NCBI RefSeq assembly: GCF_014200455.1 | Contig: NZ_JACHBW010000021.1 | Coordinates: forward strand, 1-64,000 | Length of the DNA: 64,000 bases | Direction: 5' to 3' | DNA from: Paraburkholderia bannensis | Lineage (GTDB): Bacteria; Pseudomonadota; Gammaproteobacteria; Burkholderiales; Burkholderiaceae | In this document: in pieces, positions 57,108 to 64,000 of the stretch | How the letters are laid out: every line of letters starts with the position of its first letter | Numbering within the stretch: position 1 is the first letter of the stretch | Notes under the pieces: generated by a model | What the model was told of the DNA's origin: nothing | Seen by the model: the letters and a program-made list of their open reading frames with translations, nothing else | The model's database searches: none | Program-made: the position numbers and the translations under genes

Positions 57108-60100
57108 TTACTGACTCGCGGCATCGACGAACCGCAGCTTGCCCCATAGGTTCGGCGTCAATTCAGCCTCGCCTGGCAAGTCGCTGACCAAACCCCCGGC
57201 CTTGTTCGACCAGTACGCACGCTGCAGCGTCTGAAAGCCATTGCCGCGCAACACGCCGATATCGCCGGCCAGCGTGCGTCCCGCCGTGGCATTCAGACCC
57301 AGCACGCCCAGCGGCACCGACACCTTGTACAGCACCTCAGGCGCACGCTGCGCCGCAGTTTGGCCATTCCCCGCCTGCAGGCGCTCGATCGACACATCGA
57401 CCTTGTCGCTCACCTCATCGACGCGATCGAAATGAATCGTGCGCAGCGGCGAGCTATACGTGATCGGCGCAAGCCCATCGGAAGCCGCCACGGGACGAAA
57501 AAGCATGGCCTTGGTCATATCGTGCACGCGCGAAACCACCAGGCGCTCGTCGCCTTTCACGGCGTTGCTGCGATTCGGGTCGGAGTCGGCATTCGCGCCC
57601 AGCATCAGGTCGATGCCGCCGCCCGTGGCGAACAGGTTCTGCAAGGCCTCGCCACTATTGTCGAGCAGCGTGGGCGTATCGGTCGTTACCGCGATATAGA
57701 GCCGGTCGCCGAATATCGCCAGCGCGGCTTTTGTTTCGCTATCCTGATGACCCCAATCGCCCACCTGAACCGACCGCGTGTCGATGCTCGCCCACTGCGT
57801 GGCCGAGTCGGGCCAGTTCTGCGCACTCGCTTCGGCGTGAATCGCAACGTCCAGAACGGTGTTGCCCGCGCTCGACCCGGCGACGCGCGCGGCGGATTCG
57901 CGTGTTTCGCGCTGCGCGTCCACGAGTTGTTGCGCGCTCAAGGTAATCTGCCGATCCGGCAAACGACGCACACCCTCCAGCCCGACAATGCGCAGCAAAG
58001 GCGCGGTGGAACCGGCCTGCATATAGACGTTGCCATCGTCGGCGCGCACGATGGTCGGATGAAAGCACTCCGGTCCGAGGCTCGTTGCGGCAAGATCGAG
58101 ACCGCGCGTGGCCCGGGCCGGCGGCGGCGCGGTATCGAGGCGCGTGTCCTTGAACAGCGTCGCAACGAACAGGCCATCGGTCGTGAAGAGATAGACACTG
58201 CCTTCGTTGCCGTTGATCGCCCATAGTTGCCCGGCGTCCGAAGGTGCGGGCGCGTCGAACGGGTTGCCCAGCACGCGTGTCGTGCCGATCAGTTCGCCGG
58301 GCTTCGCGGGCACCGGCGCGGCGTGCGAGGCGTGCAAACCCGGCCACAGACTCGGATACGACCACGCAGCGCCGCTCGCGTGAATGCCACTGACGCCTTG
58401 CGGCGCGAAGGGCGCGGGCGGCGTGGTGGCGATGGTCCAGCCGTCGCGCGCCACCAGTATCTGGCCGCCGCCCGTGCTCACCGGCGCCTGCACATTGCTG
58501 ACGAGCGTTTTCGCGTGCACGAGATCGTAGACGGGCACGCCGCGCGACCCAGTCGAGGTGGCGGGCACCATCAGCGCCCCATTGCCCGCGTAGGCAATCG
58601 CGAACGAAAGATCGTCGAGCACGGTGACATTGCCGAGCATCGCCGCGTTGCCGCGCGCCTCGCCCGGCGGCTGCCAGAACGTGACTTCGTCCGGCGATAG
58701 ATGACCGTCGCCATTAGCGTCGCGCCACAGAAACAGCAGCGCACGGTGCTGCGGATCGCTGCCGGCCGGCATGCGCGCGCGCATTGCGTCGCTATTGAAG
58801 GCGGGCAGCAGCTTGCCCGCGCTGTCGAAGGTGCTGCCCGCAGCCGCCACCGCATGCGCTACGCCATCGGCGCCCAGATGCCAGACGATCGCACTCGGCC
58901 TGCCCGTCACCTGGGCGCTGTGCGCGTTGGTCAGATAGCGCTCGCTGCCGCGATAGAGCGGATAGTCGGGCATTGCGCCGGTATCGTTGCCGCTCAGGCC
59001 CAGGTCGTCGCCGTCGGCACGGTAGGGAATCGCCCATGGCACGCTCGTGCCGTGCGTCCAGTCCAGCCTGAATTCGATAGCCCCCGCTTCATCGGCGTAA
59101 TAAAAGCGTGTGCGGTCGCGCGGATCGAGCGCGCCGCCGCCACCGTAGCGCGGCGGCCCATAGAACGCGTTCACGAGGCGGCCAGTGGCGGCGTCCCATA
59201 CGCTCACGCGCTTGGGCGTCTTGTCGTTTTCAGCGACCCAGAGACGCCCGTTGCCATCGAGCGCAATACCGGCGGGATGATTCATATGCTGCGGATCGTA
59301 CAGCCCCACAGCAGGCGCGCCTGCGTGGCCGATAGCGCGCAACAGCTTGCCGGACCCATCGAATACCCTCACCTGATGGCTCTTGCCCCAATCGCTCACA
59401 TAGATCGTGCCGCTCGGATCGATGCATAACGATTGTGGATCTTCGAGCCCCGATGCGATGACCGCTTGCGGCGCAGAAACATGCAACTGACCGCCAGCGT
59501 CCAGGCTCGCATCGAGCCGCACCAGATGCACGCCCGACAAAGCCAGCAAATGTCCCTGCGCATCGAACGCAAGACCGCGTGGATCAGCGAGAGGCGCACG
59601 CTGAACGACGCGATGCCGCGCGGCGTCCACGAACAGCAATTGATTCAGCGCCCGCAAGGACACGACGACGAGACCATCGTGCGCCGCCAGCCCGGACACC
59701 GCAGCGCGGCGCTCGGGATACGGATCGTCCGCCGATGGCTTCGCCGTATCGGGCGGCTCGTCGATCCGATAAGCGGGCGTGAGCACGGGCGCATCCTCGC
59801 CCGTGCCCAGGCGCGCATCGGCAGGCGCGTTGCGTTGCCCGCCCACCGTCATGAGCGCGCTCAGACGCAGTTCGCTGGCGTGGTCTCCCGGCTGATCGCC
59901 GCGCCACGACGTCGCCGCGTAGGCATAGACGCCCGGCGCGGCATGCGGGCCCGTGTCGCGCGCGAGTTGCGTCGCTCCGGTCCACACGCCCCCCATCCAC
60001 GTCTGTCCCCAGCGCTTCCTGCCTTGCGTATCGAGCCACGCCAGCCCGCTACCGCCTTCGGTGACATAACTGCCTACGAGTAGCGTGCCATCAGCGCCTG

Positions 60101-60752
60101 CATGCGGCGAGCCATTCGCACCGCCCGGCACGAACAGCACCGCCGAAGGCGCGGCGTGATTGGCCAGCCACTCGCTGTCGCGCTGCGCCGTCTTCCACGG
60201 CGGCTGGCCCGGATCGTAGGGATTGAATTCGTAAAGCGCCTTCAGCGCCGGTCTCACCAGCCCACGCACGCGATATGTACCCGGCGCAACCAGCCGCCCA
60301 GGAATGCGGTATTGCGCGTGCGCGGCCGCATCGGGGTCTCGCCCCAGATCGTCGAGGCCATCCCACCACGCGGTGTTATCGCCTGCGGGAAACGGTGTTT
60401 CGCTGATGAGGTTGCGCACGCGGTGCCCGTCCGTGGTTTCGATCACGAGCGTCACGTAACCCGGCTGGGCAAGCGAGAAGTGAATGGCGATGGGGGGATG
60501 ATCGATCACGGCGTTGGCGGCGGCGGCCCCGGTTGGCGCATTCGATGCGCTCACAACTTCCTTCGCGCTGGCATCGCTCGCCGTGCTCACTGCGTCCGCC
60601 GCCTGCACCACGGCTGAAGAGCGCATCATATCGAGCGCGATCCACGCAGCGTAACCGAGCGCAATCGCCACGCAAATCGACAGGCTCCAGCGTACGATGC
60701 GTCTGCGCGACGCCGTCCGTTCGCCGTGTCGTGAACGCTGCCGCTGCATCAT
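57108..60752 (-). CDS. Large exported beta-propeller protein of the polysaccharide locus
   Basis: This 1214-residue protein has an N-terminal membrane anchor (residues about 22-42), an Ala-rich linker, a FlgD-like Ig domain (IAIHFSLAQPGYVTLVIETT, with WWDGLDDLGRD), and a long stretch of NHL/propeller repeats (GLEDPQSLCIDPSGTIYVSD, MNHPAGIALDGNGRLWVAEN). It also has one EF-hand/dockerin-like loop, DANGDGHLSPDEV near residue 675, and a C-terminal domain that ends in GLVSDLPGEAELTPNLWG, like the carbohydrate-binding CBM9 fold. It starts inside the acetyltransferase stop (ATGA). It may bind, process or guide the nascent polysaccharide; no catalytic residues are identified. Confidence 0.75.
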   Translation of the reverse strand: MMQRQRSRHGERTASRRRIVRWSLSICVAIALGYAAWIALDMMRSSAVVQAADAVSTASDASAKEVVSASNAPTGAAAANAVIDHPPIAIHFSLAQPGYVTLVIETTDGHRVRNLISETPFPAGDNTAWWDGLDDLGRDPDAAAHAQYRIPGRLVAPGTYRVRGLVRPALKALYEFNPYDPGQPPWKTAQRDSEWLANHAAPSAVLFVPGGANGSPHAGADGTLLVGSYVTEGGSGLAWLDTQGRKRWGQTWMGGVWTGATQLARDTGPHAAPGVYAYAATSWRGDQPGDHASELRLSALMTVGGQRNAPADARLGTGEDAPVLTPAYRIDEPPDTAKPSADDPYPERRAAVSGLAAHDGLVVVSLRALNQLLFVDAARHRVVQRAPLADPRGLAFDAQGHLLALSGVHLVRLDASLDAGGQLHVSAPQAVIASGLEDPQSLCIDPSGTIYVSDWGKSHQVRVFDGSGKLLRAIGHAGAPAVGLYDPQHMNHPAGIALDGNGRLWVAENDKTPKRVSVWDAATGRLVNAFYGPPRYGGGGALDPRDRTRFYYADEAGAIEFRLDWTHGTSVPWAIPYRADGDDLGLSGNDTGAMPDYPLYRGSERYLTNAHSAQVTGRPSAIVWHLGADGVAHAVAAAGSTFDSAGKLLPAFNSDAMRARMPAGSDPQHRALLFLWRDANGDGHLSPDEVTFWQPPGEARGNAAMLGNVTVLDDLSFAIAYAGNGALMVPATSTGSRGVPVYDLVHAKTLVSNVQAPVSTGGGQILVARDGWTIATTPPAPFAPQGVSGIHASGAAWSYPSLWPGLHASHAAPVPAKPGELIGTTRVLGNPFDAPAPSDAGQLWAINGNEGSVYLFTTDGLFVATLFKDTRLDTAPPPARATRGLDLAATSLGPECFHPTIVRADDGNVYMQAGSTAPLLRIVGLEGVRRLPDRQITLSAQQLVDAQRETRESAARVAGSSAGNTVLDVAIHAEASAQNWPDSATQWASIDTRSVQVGDWGHQDSETKAALAIFGDRLYIAVTTDTPTLLDNSGEALQNLFATGGGIDLMLGANADSDPNRSNAVKGDERLVVSRVHDMTKAMLFRPVAASDGLAPITYSSPLRTIHFDRVDEVSDKVDVSIERLQAGNGQTAAQRAPEVLYKVSVPLGVLGLNATAGRTLAGDIGVLRGNGFQTLQRAYWSNKAGGLVSDLPGEAELTPNLWGKLRFVDAASQ

Positions 60753-61282
60753 TTGAAAGGCTGCCGGTGACGCGTGCTGTCTTCGAGTTGATCGTCACGC
60801 CGCCCGATCGCGCGCGCGGGCACGCCCGCAACGATCGCATACGGTTCGACCGATGCCGTCACCACCGCGCCCGCCGCCACCACGGCGCCCTCGCCTATCA
60901 TCACACCCGGCATGATGAGTGCATCCAGGCCGATCCGCGCGTAGTCGCCAATCACCACGCCGCCTTCGTAGCCGGCGGACCCCGCACTGTTGGGATCGCG
61001 CGAGGCGGTGAGAATCGTCGCGCGCGAACTGATCGACACATTGCACCCGAGCACGATGCCGCCGCGCGTATCCATGCGCGCCTCTTCGTTGACGACCGAG
61101 TTCGCGCCCATCGCAAAGCCGCGCCGCGCGTCGAAGGTCACGCCCATCAGGATCGCCGAACTGGGCGCGACGCTGAAGCCCATGACATTGCGATACCAGA
61201 TGCGTCTCACGCACTGCCAAGGCAAACGGCTCGCCAGGGCGTTATTGAGGTAAACGAGCAGTTCGCCGATGACGGTTTTCAT
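60749..61282 (-). CDS. Hexapeptide-repeat acyltransferase
   Basis: This 177-residue protein has left-handed beta-helix repeats (IVLGCNVSISSRATIL, VVIGDYARIGLDALIMPGVM, IGEGAVVAAGAVVTASVEPY) and ends in AIVAGVPARAIG, the mark of LacA/WcaF/MaA-type O-acetyltransferases. A catalytic His is not obvious in the usual place. The start at 61282 overlaps the flippase stop (ATGA), and its own stop overlaps the next gene. It probably acetylates a sugar of the repeat unit. Confidence 0.85.
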   Translation of the reverse strand: MKTVIGELLVYLNNALASRLPWQCVRRIWYRNVMGFSVAPSSAILMGVTFDARRGFAMGANSVVNEEARMDTRGGIVLGCNVSISSRATILTASRDPNSAGSAGYEGGVVIGDYARIGLDALIMPGVMIGEGAVVAAGAVVTASVEPYAIVAGVPARAIGRRDDQLEDSTRHRQPFK

Positions 61283-62598
61283 CCTTCCATCCTGCCGAAA
61301 TGAAGCACGGCCGAAGCCAGATACACGGCGATCGACACCACCGGGCTGATCGACGAAAAGATCACGACGCGCGCAATCGAATCGATGGGCATGAAGGCGA
61401 GCAAGACGGCCTGTAACGCCAGCGTGACGACCACCTGTATCCACGACGGCGTGATCCACGCGCGCGCCATATTCAACGAGTAAATCAGCGCCTCGATCAC
61501 GTAGAGCGCGGCAGAGCCGAGAACCAGCAGCAATTCGCCGTGCATCCCCGCATACTGGCCGCCAAGCACCGACAACACCACGCCGGGAAATAGCCAGGCC
61601 ACGCAGAGGAACGCCGCGATCAGCGCCAGAAACGCCGCCAGCGCGAGCACGTACTTGCGCTTCATGTCGGCCTTCTCTTTCAGAACGGCAAAACGCGGCA
61701 TGACGATACTGGTGAACACCGACTGCGCGACCATCAACAAGGCTGAAATACGCCCCAGCGCGCCCAGTTGCGCGACCTGCGTGGCGCTGCCGAAATAGCC
61801 AAGCAACAGCACGTTGAGCTGGCCTTGAATGCAGAAGTAGATCGATGCCGGCGCCTGGCGGCGCGCGACTTTCGAAAACTCCGCGCGCGCTTCGTCGAGC
61901 GGAAACTGCATATCCTGATCGGCGATGTCATAGCGGCGGCGCAGCGCCCACGCCTGCCAGGCCATGGCGACGAGCGCCGCGCACAATGCAGTGAGCGTAT
62001 TGGCCGAAACGAGCAAAGCGGCCAGCAGTACCAGCCGCAGCGCTGCGCCGGAAATCGTGATCTGCTGCAGCGCCTTGAGGTTCTGCTCAAGCTTCGGCAG
62101 CACGGAAAGCAGGCTGAAATTGAGCTGGAAGAACGTCGCCGCCACCACGCACGCCATGATCGCGGCGGCCCATAGCCACGAAGCCTGCGCTTTCATCAGC
62201 AAAAAGAAGCCCGCGGCAAATACCGCCGTGCCGAACAAGGCAAAGAATTTCGCGCGCGCTTCGTACGCCACCGTGAAGATCCGGTTCACCTTGGGGAGAT
62301 CGGGCCACAGCCGCCCGGCCAGACTGATGAGCGCGGCGCTCACGCCCATATCGCTCAACACAGCGCCCGCCCCCAGCATGGTGATGGCGATGGTGTACCA
62401 CGCGTATTCATGCACCGTGAGCGCGCGCACGACCCAGATGCCGCCAACGAAGTTGAGCCCCTGCACCAGCGCCTCGCGCGAGAGAAACTTGGCCACAAAG
62501 ACCGGCAGGCCGCCCGACTTGCGCGCAGCGCGCGCAGAGGCGGCGTCGTCGGCCAGATAGTGCGCTTCGCCTGAGGTCTCGCTGTGTGGAGTGCTCAT
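61279..62598 (-). CDS. Wzx-type oligosaccharide flippase
   Basis: This 439-residue polysaccharide-transport (MATE/MOP-type) protein has about twelve membrane helices (FVAKFLSREALVQGLNFVGG at the start, VLSDMGVSAALISLAGRL, SIVMPRFAVLKEKADMKRKY). It flips lipid-linked repeat units across the inner membrane before polymerisation. An N-terminal hydrophilic extension of about 30 residues is longer than usual. It leads the overlapping run flippase-acetyltransferase-propeller protein. In cepacian loci this corresponds to the bceQ position. Confidence 0.87.
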   Translation of the reverse strand: MSTPHSETSGEAHYLADDAASARAARKSGGLPVFVAKFLSREALVQGLNFVGGIWVVRALTVHEYAWYTIAITMLGAGAVLSDMGVSAALISLAGRLWPDLPKVNRIFTVAYEARAKFFALFGTAVFAAGFFLLMKAQASWLWAAAIMACVVAATFFQLNFSLLSVLPKLEQNLKALQQITISGAALRLVLLAALLVSANTLTALCAALVAMAWQAWALRRRYDIADQDMQFPLDEARAEFSKVARRQAPASIYFCIQGQLNVLLLGYFGSATQVAQLGALGRISALLMVAQSVFTSIVMPRFAVLKEKADMKRKYVLALAAFLALIAAFLCVAWLFPGVVLSVLGGQYAGMHGELLLVLGSAALYVIEALIYSLNMARAWITPSWIQVVVTLALQAVLLAFMPIDSIARVVIFSSISPVVSIAVYLASAVLHFGRMEG

Positions 62599-62712
62599 CG
62601 TGACCGTCGTTCCCGGAAAGGGTTTGGTTTGCCGACCGGCGATGCCTATAATCGTGGCGACCGGCTGCGGATTCTTTCGCTCAACGCTTGACTCAATTTA
62701 ATTCGGACTACG

Positions 62713-63159
62713 ATGAAACACTCGACTCTATCGATGGCGCTTCTTTCTGCCTTGATCATCCTGCTGAGCTGCGCGCAGGCCAATGCCGCCTCGGGCGATA
62801 ACACGGCTCACGGGCAAAGCTCCGGCGCAACGGCCCCGCCTGCGCCTGAGGATTCGCTTGAGGCGTCGCTTGAGGCGTCGCTTGAGGCGTCTTCTCCCAC
62901 GAGCGACAGCGGACTGGCGGCCAAAGACGCGTCGCGCACCAACGAGCAACCACTCCTGGGCTTGCCGCGCGTGCCGAAGGACAACAACCCAGGCGCGTCG
63001 GGCGATGGTGACGCCACCTCCGCCACGCGCGTCGCGACGCGCCGCTCGACGCCAACGCGGCTGGCTACTGCGAACCGCGCGGAAGTCTTCCCCGCCCCCT
63101 TCCCGACGTCCATCTACTCGAACGGCGCAAACCGCACCGTCTACAAAGCCCCCTGGTAA
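62713..63159 (+). CDS. Small exported low-complexity protein
   Basis: This 148-residue protein has a signal peptide (LSMALLSALIILLSCAQANA). The mature part is Ser/Ala/Glu/Thr/Pro-rich and contains EASLEASLEAS from the 12-bp repeat at 62857-62892. No domain is visible. It sits inside the polysaccharide locus on the opposite strand, divergent from the flippase. A wall or matrix role is possible but not shown. Confidence 0.6.
   Translation: MKHSTLSMALLSALIILLSCAQANAASGDNTAHGQSSGATAPPAPEDSLEASLEASLEASSPTSDSGLAAKDASRTNEQPLLGLPRVPKDNNPGASGDGDATSATRVATRRSTPTRLATANRAEVFPAPFPTSIYSNGANRTVYKAPW
62857..62892. repeat. 12-bp in-frame tandem repeat, three copies
   Basis: CTTGAGGCGTCG twice and CTTGAGGCGTCT once, adding Leu-Glu-Ala-Ser units to the exported protein without changing frame. 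Confidence 0.9.
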
Positions 63160-63194
63160 GCACCTCGCCGAACTGCCGCGCTTAACTACCGAGC

Positions 63195-63770
63195 CTACTG
63201 CGGCTGCGGCACGCGCCGCCTCACCGGCTGGCACGGGTGGCCAAAACACACCATGCCCTCGGGCATATCGCCGAACACGCTGCTGCGCGCGCCCACGATC
63301 GCCCCTCGGCCGATCGTCACGCCCGGCCCCACAAATACATCCGATGCCACCCACGCCTGCTCAGCCACACGGATATCGCGCGCGCGAATCGGGAAGTTCT
63401 CCTGCGTGGCATCGTGATCTCCCGCGCACAGATAGCAGCCCTGCGAGACCACTGCGTGATCTCCCACGACGATTTCGCCCAGGCTGTACAGCACGGAGTT
63501 ATCGCCAATCCATGCGTAATCGCCGATGCTGACCTTCCACGGATACGTGATCGTCACGGAAGGCCGTATCACCGTATTGCGCCCCACGCTCGCGCCAAAG
63601 CGGCGCAGCAGCCACGCGCGAAAGCCATAGGCGAATTGCGGCGAGGGCTTGAACAGCAGCGCCTGCGCAATCCACCAGCACTGCACGAACCATTTCGAGC
63701 GGCCGCGAAAACCCGCCGGCACGCTGAATTGCGAAAGATCCTGATACATGGCGCGCTCCATCCGGTTCAC
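63195..63770 (-). CDS. WcaF-type colanic-acid-like acetyltransferase
   Basis: This 191-residue hexapeptide acetyltransferase has WcaF features: LSQFSVPAGFRGRSKWFVQC near the start, then WCaF-like AYGFRAWLLRRFGASVGRNT, VTITYPWKVSIGDYAWIG, YLCAGDHDATQENFPI with the catalytic His, and VFVGPGVTIGRGAIVGARSS. It probably acetylates the polysaccharide repeat unit using acetyl-CoA. Its start overlaps the stop of the glycosyltransferase gene (ATGA), so translation is coupled. Confidence 0.9.
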   Translation of the reverse strand: MNRMERAMYQDLSQFSVPAGFRGRSKWFVQCWWIAQALLFKPSPQFAYGFRAWLLRRFGASVGRNTVIRPSVTITYPWKVSIGDYAWIGDNSVLYSLGEIVVGDHAVVSQGCYLCAGDHDATQENFPIRARDIRVAEQAWVASDVFVGPGVTIGRGAIVGARSSVFGDMPEGMVCFGHPCQPVRRRVPQPQ

Positions 63771-64000
63771 GCGAAGCGCTCGACGGCGTCGATCAGGCCG
63801 TGCGCCATCGCCTTCACGGTGAAGTGCGATTCGTAGAGCGATTGCGCGCGCACTTTCATGCGTTCCTTATCGCCCAGTTTCAGTCTCAGCCAGCGGTCCA
63901 GGCTATGTTCGACGCCATCCACAGTGTCGTCGCTGACGAAACCGGCCTCGTTTTCCAGCACCTCTCGCCAGATATTGACCTTGTTGGTAATGAGCACCGG
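63767..64000 (-). CDS. Glycosyltransferase (GT4-type), C-terminal end, cut by window
   Basis: Only the last about 78 codons lie in the window. They read LITNKVNIWREVLENEAGFV, then a helix with HSLDRWLRL and an ending FTVKAMAHGLIDAVERF, typical of the C-terminal half of GT-B glycosyltransferases (family GT4), where the Glu in the EAGFV-type segment binds the donor nucleotide. The frame stays open to the window edge, so the gene starts beyond 64000. It probably adds a sugar to the repeat unit. Confidence 0.75.
   Translation of the reverse strand, partial: PVLITNKVNIWREVLENEAGFVSDDTVDGVEHSLDRWLRLKLGDKERMKVRAQSLYESHFTVKAMAHGLIDAVERFA

Noticed and set aside
1..64000. tRNA, rRNA, integrase, transposase or prophage genes
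   Set aside because: I looked for tRNA-like ends, transposase and integrase motifs and phage genes and saw none; a covariance-model scan would settle the RNA question.

Overview
The window is 64 kb of GC-rich chromosomal DNA with dense, high-GC coding. The gene families (DUF4148 and DUF3562 proteins, a PyrB with an N-terminal HTH, PaoABC, a second FtsI-like PBP, and an exopolysaccharide locus resembling the cepacian bce-II cluster) point to a betaproteobacterium of the Burkholderiaceae, most likely Paraburkholderia, Caballeronia or Burkholderia. This assignment is inferred from gene content and style, not from a marker gene. I see no rRNA, tRNA, CRISPR array, integrase or insertion sequence.

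Layout. Positions 0.4-2.9 kb hold four minus-strand exported proteins or lipoproteins, two of them tandem paralogues. Positions 2.9-4.9 kb are gene-poor and decayed, with a broken SWIM-type zinc-finger gene and a possible second fragment. Positions 4.9-12.9 kb hold an ArsR-type regulator with an OYE-family ene-reductase, a DUF3562 protein, a DapA paralogue, an operon of M23 peptidase, coiled-coil membrane protein and bactofilin, then pyrB and a glutathione S-transferase. Positions 13.4-18.2 kb hold a periplasmic molybdenum aldehyde oxidoreductase (paoABC) followed by an octanucleotide tandem repeat and a MocA-like nucleotidyltransferase. At 18.7-20.1 kb is a PepSY membrane protein behind a promoter with a Fur-like box.

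Positions 20.2-24.1 kb carry a three-gene minus-strand operon predicted to make 2-aminoethylphosphonate: PEP mutase fused to a nucleotidyltransferase domain, phosphonopyruvate decarboxylase, and AEP transaminase. The first two genes overlap by 4 bp. The fused domain suggests that the product is nucleotide-activated and attached to a surface molecule. Positions 24.7-34.8 kb hold a chemoreceptor, an FtsI-like transpeptidase, DUF4148, a Crp/Fnr regulator divergent from an acyl-CoA synthetase, a small histidine-rich exported protein, an orphan LuxR-type response regulator and an amidase. Positions 34.8-46.6 kb hold a large AsmA-like DUF748 protein, a DUF1254/DUF1214 lipoprotein, CopA behind a CueR-type promoter, a second chemoreceptor and a parvulin-type PPIase.

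At 47.0-48.6 kb is an isolated hypC-like/hypD-like pair whose products lack several residues needed for hydrogenase maturation, with no other hyp or hydrogenase genes in view. PBP1a, a small membrane protein, a flavin reductase and PhnA follow. From 53.0 kb to the window edge the genes form a polysaccharide locus: GDP-mannose-type Nudix hydrolase, GalU, two acyltransferase-3 membrane proteins, a 1214-residue beta-propeller protein, two hexapeptide acetyltransferases, a Wzx flippase and a glycosyltransferase cut by the window end. Many are joined by 4-bp ATGA overlaps.

The best candidates for unusual biology are the PepM-nucleotidyltransferase operon with a possible iron-responsive promoter, the altered HypC/HypD pair, the SWIM gene that has lost all three cysteines, the 8-bp repeat array, and the repeats carrying DnaA-box-like sequences.
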